Both the position numbers and the translations under genes were made by a program. From NCBI GenBank assembly GCA_015066935.1, contig SVNK01000002.1, positions 62,001 to 126,000 on the forward strand: a stretch of DNA of 64,000 bases, read 5' to 3'. A model generated the notes under the pieces. That model had not been told where the DNA came from, searched no databases, and saw nothing but the letters and a program-made list of their open reading frames with translations. Within the stretch, counting starts at the first letter, position 1. Each line of letters opens with the position of its first letter. Source of the stretch: Ruminococcus sp. Lineage in GTDB: Bacteria > Bacillota > Clostridia > Oscillospirales > Ruminococcaceae. Positions 20,558-29,011 of this stretch are shown here, one piece after another.

Positions 20558-22429
20558 ATGTGCGGAATAACAGGCTTCATCAATAATACGGAAAACACGG
20601 AAGCGGTACTCGGCAGGATGATGGACAGAATCAGACACAGAGGTCCCGATGCTGAGGGAAAGTATATCGACAGCAGTATTGCCCTCGGACACAGAAGACT
20701 CAGCATAATTGACGTAAGCTCTCAGGGAGACCAGCCTATTTTCAATGAGGACGGTTCACTAGTAATTGTGTTCAACGGCGAAATCTACAATTACAGGAGC
20801 ATACGTGAAAAGCTGATTGAAGCGGGTCACAATTTCCGTACAAATACTGATACTGAGGTTCTTGTACACGGTTATGAGGAGTATGGTGATAAGCTTCTGA
20901 ATATGCTCAGGGGAATGTTTGCGTTTGTAATCTGGGACAAGAATAAGCAGGAGCTTTTCGGTGCAAGGGACTATTTCGGAATCAAGCCAATGTATTATGC
21001 AATGATGGACGGCTCATTCATGTTCGGTTCGGAAATAAAGAGTTTTCTTGAACATCCTCACTTTAAAAAGGAGCTTAATACAGCTGCACTTGAAAATTAT
21101 CTGACATTCCAGTATTCTGTGGGACGTGAGACGTTTTTCAAGGATGTATACAAGCTTATGCCGGCACATTATTTCCGTTACAGGGACGGGAAAATTTACA
21201 TAAAGCGTTACTGGGACGTTGATTTCAACGCTGATAATACACCGACTCTTGATGATTGGGTGAACCGTATTTCAGATACATTCCGTGATTCGGTAAAGGC
21301 ACATAAAATTGCTGATGTAGAGGTAGGTTCGTTTCTTTCAAGCGGAGTCGATTCAAGTTACGCAGCAGCGGTTGCCGAAGTCGACAAGACGTTTACCGTG
21401 GGATTCGGTACCGACGAAAAATACAATGAAATCGGCTGGGCGAAGGAGTTTTCAAAAGCAATAGGAGTCGGAAACGAAAGCAAGGTCATAACTCCGGAGG
21501 AATACTGGGGAAGTCTGCCGATGATTCAGTATCATATGGACGAGCCGCTTGCCGACCCTTCGGCAGTAGCACTTTATTTTGTGTGCAGTATTGCTTCGGA
21601 AAAGCTGAAGGTTGTGCTTTCGGGAGAGGGTGCTGACGAGATATTCGGCGGATATAACGTCTACAGTGACCCCGACGGCACCTTCTACGACAGACTCCCG
21701 AGAACTGTTAAGCGTTTTATCGGAGCTGCCGCACAGAAGCTTCCCGCCAGACGAGGAGTGAATTTCTTTGTCCGCAAGGGAAAGGATGTTGAGGAGCGTT
21801 TCATCGGAAATGCCTGCATATTCAGTACGGATGAGCGAAAGGAGCTTCTGAAAATAAAGACGTCTGCTCCCGACCCGACAGTTCTGACGAAGCCATATTA
21901 CGACAAGGTCAGAAACAAGGATGACGTTACGAAAATGCAGTATCTTGACCTGCATATGTGGATGGCAGGGGATATTCTGCTTAAAGCAGATAAAATGAGC
22001 ATGGCAAATTCACTTGAACTCCGTGTGCCGTTTCTCGACAAGGAAGTAATGGAACTTGCGGAGAAGATTCCGACAAGATACAGAGTAACTCACAAAACAG
22101 GAACAGACGATACAAAATATATCACCAAATATGCAATGCGTCTCGCAGCCAGAAAGGATACTCCCGAACAGACCGCAAAAACAGCGTCAAAGAAGAAGCT
22201 CGGATTTCCCGTACCGATAAGAGTATGGCTGAGGGAGGATAAGTATTACGGCATTGTCAGGGAAGCCTTTACGAGTAAAAGCGGAGAAAAGTTCTTCAAT
22301 ACCGTGAAGCTTATGAAGCTTCTTGATGACCATAAAAACGGCAAAGCTGACAACAGCAGAAAAATCTGGACTGTATTCACATTCCTGATATGGTACAGAG
22401 TCTATTTTGAAAACGAAGGGAAGTATTGA
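20558..22429 (+). CDS. asnB: Asparagine synthase (glutamine-hydrolysing)
   Basis: N-terminal MCGITGF (Cys2 nucleophile), HRRLSIID, FNGEIYNY, SGVDSSY ATP-PPase motif, GEGADEIFGGY. Confidence 0.96.
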   Translation: MCGITGFINNTENTEAVLGRMMDRIRHRGPDAEGKYIDSSIALGHRRLSIIDVSSQGDQPIFNEDGSLVIVFNGEIYNYRSIREKLIEAGHNFRTNTDTEVLVHGYEEYGDKLLNMLRGMFAFVIWDKNKQELFGARDYFGIKPMYYAMMDGSFMFGSEIKSFLEHPHFKKELNTAALENYLTFQYSVGRETFFKDVYKLMPAHYFRYRDGKIYIKRYWDVDFNADNTPTLDDWVNRISDTFRDSVKAHKIADVEVGSFLSSGVDSSYAAAVAEVDKTFTVGFGTDEKYNEIGWAKEFSKAIGVGNESKVITPEEYWGSLPMIQYHMDEPLADPSAVALYFVCSIASEKLKVVLSGEGADEIFGGYNVYSDPDGTFYDRLPRTVKRFIGAAAQKLPARRGVNFFVRKGKDVEERFIGNACIFSTDERKELLKIKTSAPDPTVLTKPYYDKVRNKDDVTKMQYLDLHMWMAGDILLKADKMSMANSLELRVPFLDKEVMELAEKIPTRYRVTHKTGTDDTKYITKYAMRLAARKDTPEQTAKTASKKKLGFPVPIRVWLREDKYYGIVREAFTSKSGEKFFNTVKLMKLLDDHKNGKADNSRKIWTVFTFLIWYRVYFENEGKY

Positions 22430-22478
22430 GATTTGCAAAAATCCTTTACATAAGAATGGTTATAACCAAGGAGGGTAT

Positions 22479-23147
22479 ATGTCAAGTATAGTAACATACA
22501 AGTATATCAAGCAGAATCCCGATATAATGGAGTATATCCGACGTGCCGACAAAGCTCTTGAAGCACAGGGGTATACTGAGCATTCGTTTGCTCATGTTGA
22601 AAAAGCAGCTGCAACGTCGGCAATGATACTCACAACACTCGGATATGACGAGCGTACAGTGGAACTTGCACGTATTGCGGCAATGATGCACGACATCGGA
22701 AACGTCATAAACAGAGCCGACCATGCACAAAGCGGTGCAGTAATGGCGTTCAGACTGCTTGACAATCTGAGTATGCCTGCATCAGAGATATGCTCGGTAA
22801 TTTCAGCAATCGGAAATCACGATGAGAGTACCGCACAGCCGATAGACCCGATTTCAGCGGCACTCATAATCGGTGATAAGACCGATGTACGCAGAAGTCG
22901 TGTAAGAAACAACGACCTGCTGACATTCGATATACATGACCGTGTAAATTATGCCGTAGAAAAGTCGTCGGTAAGCTTTAATAGTGATAATTCCGCAATA
23001 ATACTTGAATTGCAGATTGATACGGAGATTTCTCCTGTTATTGAGTATTTTGAGATTTTTCTCCAGCGAATGCTTCTTTGCCGAAGGGCAGCTGTATATC
23101 TTGGCGTGGATTTTGAAATGATAATTAATGGAAGTAAAATTCTGTAA
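22479..23147 (+). CDS. HD-domain phosphohydrolase
   Basis: HVEKAA...MMHDIGN HD motif and downstream NHDES; RBS GGAGGG. Confidence 0.85.
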   Translation: MSSIVTYKYIKQNPDIMEYIRRADKALEAQGYTEHSFAHVEKAAATSAMILTTLGYDERTVELARIAAMMHDIGNVINRADHAQSGAVMAFRLLDNLSMPASEICSVISAIGNHDESTAQPIDPISAALIIGDKTDVRRSRVRNNDLLTFDIHDRVNYAVEKSSVSFNSDNSAIILELQIDTEISPVIEYFEIFLQRMLLCRRAAVYLGVDFEMIINGSKIL

Positions 23148-23160
23148 CGGAGGTATAAAT

Positions 23161-24243
23161 ATGATTTCCAAGTATCATCATCTTATCGACCTTAACGACT
23201 ATCCCGTTTCATGGTGGAAGAAGGTTGTCAGTCTCGGGGAGGAGATAAAGCAGAACCCTGCAAAGTTTGCACATGAGTGTGACGGAAAGATTATGGCAAC
23301 TCTTTTCTATGAGCCGTCAACCCGTACACAGATGTCGTTCCAGACAGCGATGCTTCGTCTGGGTGGAAGAATCATCGGATTTGACAATCCTGCAAATTCC
23401 TCGGTAGCAAAGGGCGAGACGATAAAGGATACAACGAAGATTGTCAGCAGCTATGCCGATGTACTTGTAATACGTCATCCCATTGCAGGTGCGGCAAAGG
23501 CGGCGTCATTATCAGCTGATTGTCCCGTTATCAATGCGGGAGACGGCGGACATCTTCACCCTACTCAGACTCTTACCGACCTTCTTACTCTGAAAATTGA
23601 GAAGAAAACGCTTTCGGGACTTACAGTGGGAATGTGCGGAGACCTTATCAACGGCAGAACGGTTCATTCGCTGTGCAAGGCACTCAGCAGCTTTCCTGAC
23701 AATAAATTTATTTTCATATCAACTCCCGAACTGAGAATGCCTGTGTATATCAAGGACATTATCAAAGCGCACGGCAGCGAATTCCGTGAGGTTGACACTC
23801 TTGAGGAGGCAATCGGTGAGCTTGACGTTCTTTATATGACGAGAATCCAGCAGGAGCGTTTTGCAAGCCGTGAGGAATACCTTGCCCAGAAGGATACGTA
23901 TGTCCTTGACCGACAGAAGATGCTTGGTGCGAAGAAGGATATGATAGTAATGCATCCGCTTCCGAGGGTTGATGAAATCACCGTGGAGGTGGACGACGAC
24001 AGCCGTGCAATGTACTTTGATCAGGCAAAATACGGCGTGTACGTAAGAATGGCACTGATTCTGACGATTCTTGAGGAAGAGAAGTCATCTGAGACTTTAG
24101 TCGGAAAAGTGTACAGTAATGTAAGATGTGACAATCCGAAATGCATCACAAATCACGAGGAATACCTCCCGAAGAGCTTCCGTTCATGCGGTGACGAGAC
24201 GCTTCTTGTATGTGAATATTGTGATGAAAGAAAGCTTATATAA
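23161..24243 (+). CDS. pyrB: Aspartate carbamoyltransferase catalytic chain with C-terminal PyrI-type zinc-binding domain
   Basis: FYEPSTRTQMSF, HPTQTLTDL, MHPLPR; C-terminal CDNPKCITNHEEYLPKSF...LVCEYC resembles the PyrI zinc domain. Confidence 0.92.
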   Translation: MISKYHHLIDLNDYPVSWWKKVVSLGEEIKQNPAKFAHECDGKIMATLFYEPSTRTQMSFQTAMLRLGGRIIGFDNPANSSVAKGETIKDTTKIVSSYADVLVIRHPIAGAAKAASLSADCPVINAGDGGHLHPTQTLTDLLTLKIEKKTLSGLTVGMCGDLINGRTVHSLCKALSSFPDNKFIFISTPELRMPVYIKDIIKAHGSEFREVDTLEEAIGELDVLYMTRIQQERFASREEYLAQKDTYVLDRQKMLGAKKDMIVMHPLPRVDEITVEVDDDSRAMYFDQAKYGVYVRMALILTILEEEKSSETLVGKVYSNVRCDNPKCITNHEEYLPKSFRSCGDETLLVCEYCDERKLI

Positions 24244-24269
24244 TTTAAAAAGGATAGTGAATTAATTAA

Positions 24270-25472
24270 ATGGATAGAATTGCGTTTTTCCGTGACCTTG
24301 CCATTATAATTGTATCGGCAAAGGTGTGCGGACTTATCGCTCAGAAGCTTAAAGCACCGCAGGTTGTCGGAGAGATTCTTGCGGGTCTTGTTATCGGACC
24401 ATGCTGTCTGGGCTGGGTAAACCAATCTGATTATCTTGCACTGCTTGCGGAAATCGGCGTAGTAATGATAATGTTTGAAGCGGGACTTGAAACGAACATG
24501 AAAGACCTGCTCAGGACCGGACCGAAAGCACTTCTGATAGCGTGTGCAGGAGTTCTGATACCTCTTGTCGGAGGAACACTTCTTTATGGCGGTTTCTACG
24601 GATTTGACAAAATCGGCAGTGAAAGCTTCTTCCGTGCGGTATTTATCGGAACGATTATGACAGCCACATCGGTCGGAATAACCGTACAGGCACTGAAAGA
24701 ACTCGGACATCTTAAAGAAGAAATTGGCACACTCATTCTAAGTTCAGCAATAATTGACGATGTAATCGGAATTATTGTTCTGACGTTTGTACTCGGCTTC
24801 AAGAATCCCGATTCAAAGCCGTCGGAAGTAATCATCAATACGGGACTTTTCGTATTATTCAGTTTTTGTCTCGGTTTTCTCACATATTACATATTCAAGA
24901 TTATTGACAAGAAATATCCGCATCAGAGAAGAATCCCGATACTCGGACTTGCAATGTGTATGTTCATGGCATTTGCGGCTGAGGAATTCTTCGGAATTGC
25001 CGACATTACGGGCGCATATGTTGCAGGACTCATCCTGTGCAGTCTTAAGGACTCGGAATACATTGCAAGAAAGATTGATATAAACTCCTATATGATTTTC
25101 GGACCTGTATTTTTTGCGAGTATCGGAATTATTACGGAGTTCGACGGCTTCAATAAGGAGATACTGTTGTTTTCGGCAGGTTTCATAGCTGTAGCACTTC
25201 TGACAAAGATAATCGGCTGCGGACTCACGGCAAAGTGTATGAAATATAATTTCCGTGACAGTTTAAAAGTCGGAGTGGGAATGATGACAAGAGGCGAAGT
25301 AGCACTTATTGTTGCAAAGAAAGGCTTATCGGTCGAACTGCTTGAATCAAAGTATTTTGCTTCGGTAATTCTGCTTATAATAGTTTCGTCGATACTGACT
25401 CCGATCATACTGAAAATGCTGTACAGTAAAGACAGTGCTGAAACAGCCGAGCCTGTGGCTGTTGAAACTTAG
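24270..25472 (+). CDS. CPA2-family cation:proton antiporter
   Basis: KLKAPQVVGEILAGLVIGP and multi-TM Na+/H+ exchanger fold. Confidence 0.88.
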   Translation: MDRIAFFRDLAIIIVSAKVCGLIAQKLKAPQVVGEILAGLVIGPCCLGWVNQSDYLALLAEIGVVMIMFEAGLETNMKDLLRTGPKALLIACAGVLIPLVGGTLLYGGFYGFDKIGSESFFRAVFIGTIMTATSVGITVQALKELGHLKEEIGTLILSSAIIDDVIGIIVLTFVLGFKNPDSKPSEVIINTGLFVLFSFCLGFLTYYIFKIIDKKYPHQRRIPILGLAMCMFMAFAAEEFFGIADITGAYVAGLILCSLKDSEYIARKIDINSYMIFGPVFFASIGIITEFDGFNKEILLFSAGFIAVALLTKIIGCGLTAKCMKYNFRDSLKVGVGMMTRGEVALIVAKKGLSVELLESKYFASVILLIIVSSILTPIILKMLYSKDSAETAEPVAVET

Positions 25473-25549
25473 TGATCAGCTCCCATAGATGTTATGCGGT
25501 ATATGCAGGGGACGGCGTCCCGTTAATATGGATGTCTTTTCACAGACTG

Positions 25550-25573
25550 ACAGCTCCCACAAACGGGAGCTGT
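25550..25573 (+). promoter_or_regulatory. Leader hairpin upstream of the GTPase-nuclease fusion gene
   Basis: ACAGCTCCC-ACAAAC-GGGAGCTGT, 9-bp perfect stem; a second copy of CAGCTCCC at 25477-25484 could pair with the same right arm. Confidence 0.55.
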
Positions 25574-25610
25574 TCTGATAATATACAAGAAAACGGAAAG
25601 GAGGGTGCAT

Positions 25611-28181
25611 ATGAAAAAAATAACATTAGGCATAACGGCACACGTCGATTCGGGAAAGACCACTCTTGCCGAGGCAATGCTTTACAGAACGGGTGCTATC
25701 CGCAAGCTCGGACGAGTTGATAACGGCAGCTCAAGTCTTGATACGGATTCGATAGAACGTGACAGGGGAATCACGATATTTTCGTCTCAGGCAGACTTCG
25801 TTTCGGACGATACAAGAATAACTCTCCTTGATACTCCCGGACATATCGACTTTTCCGCAGAGACAGAACGTACAATGCGTGTTCTTGACTATGCAGTGCT
25901 TGTAATAAGCGGAACAGACGGAGTACAGAGTCATACGACAACGCTGTGGAAGCTTCTTTCAAGGTACGAGGTGCCTGTTTTCGTTTTCATAAATAAAATG
26001 GATCTGATAGGAGCCGACAGAGCTTCTGTACTCGAAAACGTCCGCAAAAGGCTGTCGGAGAGCTGTACGGATTTTTCGGGGTCCTCGGAGGAAATTTCAG
26101 AAAACTGTGCCGTAGCATCTGAGGAACTTATGGAGAGCTATCTTGAAAACGGCAGACTTTCAGATGCTGAAATCGTAAAAGCGATAGCAGAACGCAGAAT
26201 TTTCCCATGTTTTTTCGGTTCCGCACTTAAAACGGAGGGCGTCGATGACCTTTTATCGGCACTCTCACGCTATACAGAGGAAAAGAAATACCGTGATGAA
26301 TTCGGAGCACTGGTCTACAAGATTTCATACGACCCTAAGGGAAGTCGTCTGACACATCTTAAAGTCATGGGCGGAAGTCTTAAAATGCGTGACGAGCTTA
26401 CGTACAGCGATACCGACGGAAACGATGTGACGGCGAAAATAAGCTCCGTGCGTTTCTACACGGGAGAAAAATTCCGTACAGCCGATGCGGCGGAGGCAGG
26501 AGAAATATGTGCAGTAACAGGACTCACGGGAACGTATGCAGGACAGGGGATCGGCTGTATTCCGAACTCTGAGAGAGCCTTTCTTGAACCTGTCATGACG
26601 TACAGGATAGTGCTTCCTGACGGGAAAAATGCGTATGAGGCACTGAAAGATATCAGACGTATTGAGGATGAGGACCCTCAGCTTCATGTTCTGTGGAATG
26701 AGCAGCTTCGTGAGATACAGGTTCAGCTTATGGGAGACGTCCAGATTGAAGTTCTTACAATGCGTATAGAACAGCGTTTCGGTTATAAGGTATCGTTTGA
26801 AGATGGTGCGGTTGCATACAGGGAGACGATAAGCGGAATTGCGGAGGGAATCGGTCATTATGAGCCGCTGAAGCATTACGCTGAGGTTCATCTGATTCTT
26901 GAACCGCTTGAAAGAGGCAGCGGACTGCAATTTGATACAAGCTGTTCAGAGGACGAGCTTGACCGTAACTGGCAGCGTCTGGTTCTTACACATCTGGAAG
27001 AAAAGGAGCATATCGGCGTACTGACAGGCTCTCCGATTACTGATATGAAGATTACGCTTGCCGCAGGAAAAGCTCATCTGAAACACACAATGGGCGGTGA
27101 TTTCCGTCAGGCGACGTATCGTGCCGTGCGTCATGGACTGAGAAATGCTGAAAGTATTCTCCTTGAACCGTATTATGACTACGAGCTTGAAATTCCAACG
27201 GAGTGCGTCGGACGGGCAATTGCCGATTTACAGCATATGTCGGCAGAGTTTGAAGCACCGCAGAATATGGGAGAGATGTCCGTAATTGCGGGAAGTGCTC
27301 CCGTAGCATCGCTGAACGGATACTTGTCTGAGGTGACGGCGTATACATCGGGCAGGGGAAGGCTGAGCTGCGTATTAAGCGGCTATCGGGAATGTCACAA
27401 TGCCGACGAGGTTGTGGCTGAGATTGCCTATGACTGCGACGGTGACATTGAGAATACAGCCGATTCCGTATTCTGTTCACACGGTGCAGGCTTCAGTGTC
27501 AAATGGAGTGAAGTGCATGAGCATATGCATATACCGTCGTGTCTTGAAAGCAGACGTGTGGACGAAGAGGAGGAGATTTCTCATCAGAGAGTCCGCAATT
27601 ACATTGAAAGAGCCGCTTCCGATGAGGAACTTATGGAGATATTCGAGCGAACCTACGGTAAGATTGACAGAAGTCCGAGAAAGGCGTTCAAATCGGCAAA
27701 GGTCGTAAGAGATTACAGCAAACCGGTGAAGCTTCCCGACTACGAGGGTCCCGATTATCTTCTGATAGACGGTTACAACATAATTTTTGCGTGGGATGAC
27801 CTGAAAAAGATTGCCGAAGAAAATCTTGATGCCGCACGTGCAGAACTTGTGAAGCGGATGTGCAATTATCAGGGATGTACGGGGTACGAGGTGATTCTTG
27901 TCTTTGACGCATATAAGGTCAAGGGGAAGCATCGTGATGTTGAGCGTTACTATAATATTAATATAGTGTACACCAAGGAATCCGAGACTGCCGACAGCTA
28001 TATTGAGCGTGTGACGCATGAGCTTTCAAAGAAGCATCGAGTGCGGGTTGCAACGTCAGACGGTCCCGAACAGCTTATAATTTTCGGAAGCGGTGCAATG
28101 AGAATCTCAGCAGCCGAGTTCCGTAACAGAGTTGATGCAGCTGACAAGGCAATGCGTGAATTTATAGACAGCGGTTTTTGA
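25611..28181 (+). CDS. TetM/EF-G-like ribosome-associated GTPase fused to C-terminal Rae1/YacP-type NYN endoribonuclease domain
   Basis: N-term GITAHVDSGKTTLAEAML, ERDRGITIFSSQ, DTPGHIDF, NKMD; C-term DYLLIDGYNIIFAW...VILVFDAYKVKG...IVYTKESETADSYIE...VRVATSDGPEQLIIFGSGAMRIS matching the YacP/Rae1 motif series. Confidence 0.93.
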   Translation: MKKITLGITAHVDSGKTTLAEAMLYRTGAIRKLGRVDNGSSSLDTDSIERDRGITIFSSQADFVSDDTRITLLDTPGHIDFSAETERTMRVLDYAVLVISGTDGVQSHTTTLWKLLSRYEVPVFVFINKMDLIGADRASVLENVRKRLSESCTDFSGSSEEISENCAVASEELMESYLENGRLSDAEIVKAIAERRIFPCFFGSALKTEGVDDLLSALSRYTEEKKYRDEFGALVYKISYDPKGSRLTHLKVMGGSLKMRDELTYSDTDGNDVTAKISSVRFYTGEKFRTADAAEAGEICAVTGLTGTYAGQGIGCIPNSERAFLEPVMTYRIVLPDGKNAYEALKDIRRIEDEDPQLHVLWNEQLREIQVQLMGDVQIEVLTMRIEQRFGYKVSFEDGAVAYRETISGIAEGIGHYEPLKHYAEVHLILEPLERGSGLQFDTSCSEDELDRNWQRLVLTHLEEKEHIGVLTGSPITDMKITLAAGKAHLKHTMGGDFRQATYRAVRHGLRNAESILLEPYYDYELEIPTECVGRAIADLQHMSAEFEAPQNMGEMSVIAGSAPVASLNGYLSEVTAYTSGRGRLSCVLSGYRECHNADEVVAEIAYDCDGDIENTADSVFCSHGAGFSVKWSEVHEHMHIPSCLESRRVDEEEEISHQRVRNYIERAASDEELMEIFERTYGKIDRSPRKAFKSAKVVRDYSKPVKLPDYEGPDYLLIDGYNIIFAWDDLKKIAEENLDAARAELVKRMCNYQGCTGYEVILVFDAYKVKGKHRDVERYYNINIVYTKESETADSYIERVTHELSKKHRVRVATSDGPEQLIIFGSGAMRISAAEFRNRVDAADKAMREFIDSGF

Positions 28182-28291
28182 TATTGATTTCAAAAGCGGC
28201 TTTAAAAAGCTATATTAAGCCGATTTTAAGTTGTTGAGCAGACATTAATTAACTTGATGACAAATCGGAATTTGTAGAAGGGAACGATAAT

Positions 28292-28735
28292 ATGATACGA
28301 CATGCAACGATAGTAGATGCATCAAGAATAGCAGAAATATTAATTTTTACAAAGAGAATGAATTATAGAAAGATTTTTCAGAATGACAAGGTGTCGTTTG
28401 GAGAAATGCAAGTATACCCATTGGCAAAAAATTATATTGATAATCCGGATGAATTGGATGGGATATGGGTTTATGATGATGAATTTGTTAAAGGAGTAAT
28501 ACATCATGACGGAAAACAGATTGTAGAATTGTATGTTGATTCATTTTTTGAAAATCAAGGGATTGGAAGCAAGCTTATAAAATATGCTATTGAGCAGTTA
28601 GATTGTGATTTTTTATGGGTTCTTGAAAAGAATATAAAGGCAATACGATTTTATCAAAGGCACGGTTTTGTGATTACAGAAGTAAAACAATATGAAGAAG
28701 GCACAACAGAATATATTGTCAAAATGCAGCGATAA
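28292..28735 (+). CDS. GNAT-family N-acetyltransferase
   Basis: GNAT motif A ELYVDSFFENQGIGSKLIKYA and C-terminal AIRFYQRHGFVI. Confidence 0.88.
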   Translation: MIRHATIVDASRIAEILIFTKRMNYRKIFQNDKVSFGEMQVYPLAKNYIDNPDELDGIWVYDDEFVKGVIHHDGKQIVELYVDSFFENQGIGSKLIKYAIEQLDCDFLWVLEKNIKAIRFYQRHGFVITEVKQYEEGTTEYIVKMQR

Positions 28736-28763
28736 ATCCCAATTTATCGGGGAGATAATAAAC

Positions 28764-28800
28764 AAAATCCAGAGGAGGAAACTAAATCTTCTCTGGGTTT
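28764..28800 (+). terminator. Probable terminator after GNAT gene
   Basis: AAAATCCAGAG...CTCTGGGTTT imperfect hairpin followed by a T-rich stretch. Confidence 0.5.
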
Positions 28801-29011
28801 ATTTCTTTATGTCTATCTCCTCTCGTGGGAATTTTCATGTTCTCATATAATTAAAAGAAAAAATTTGAAAAAAGACTGGAAATTTATTTTGAGATGTGGT
28901 ATAATTAATTTTGATTGGTGTAATTTTGCGGAAATAAGCAAAATTGCCCATTTAAAGTGATTTTATCCGCAGTTTTTCCGACTGTGGACGTAATTATAAG
29001 GAGGTCAGTAC

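Noticed and set aside
25472-25720. 82-aa ORF covering the leader of the GTPase-nuclease gene, considered as a leader peptide
   Set aside because: It reads into the coding region of the downstream gene in another frame and has no RBS; the hairpins explain the region better.
25611-28181. Plain tetracycline-resistance (tetM) annotation
   Set aside because: The extra NYN domain and divergence make drug resistance unproven from sequence alone.
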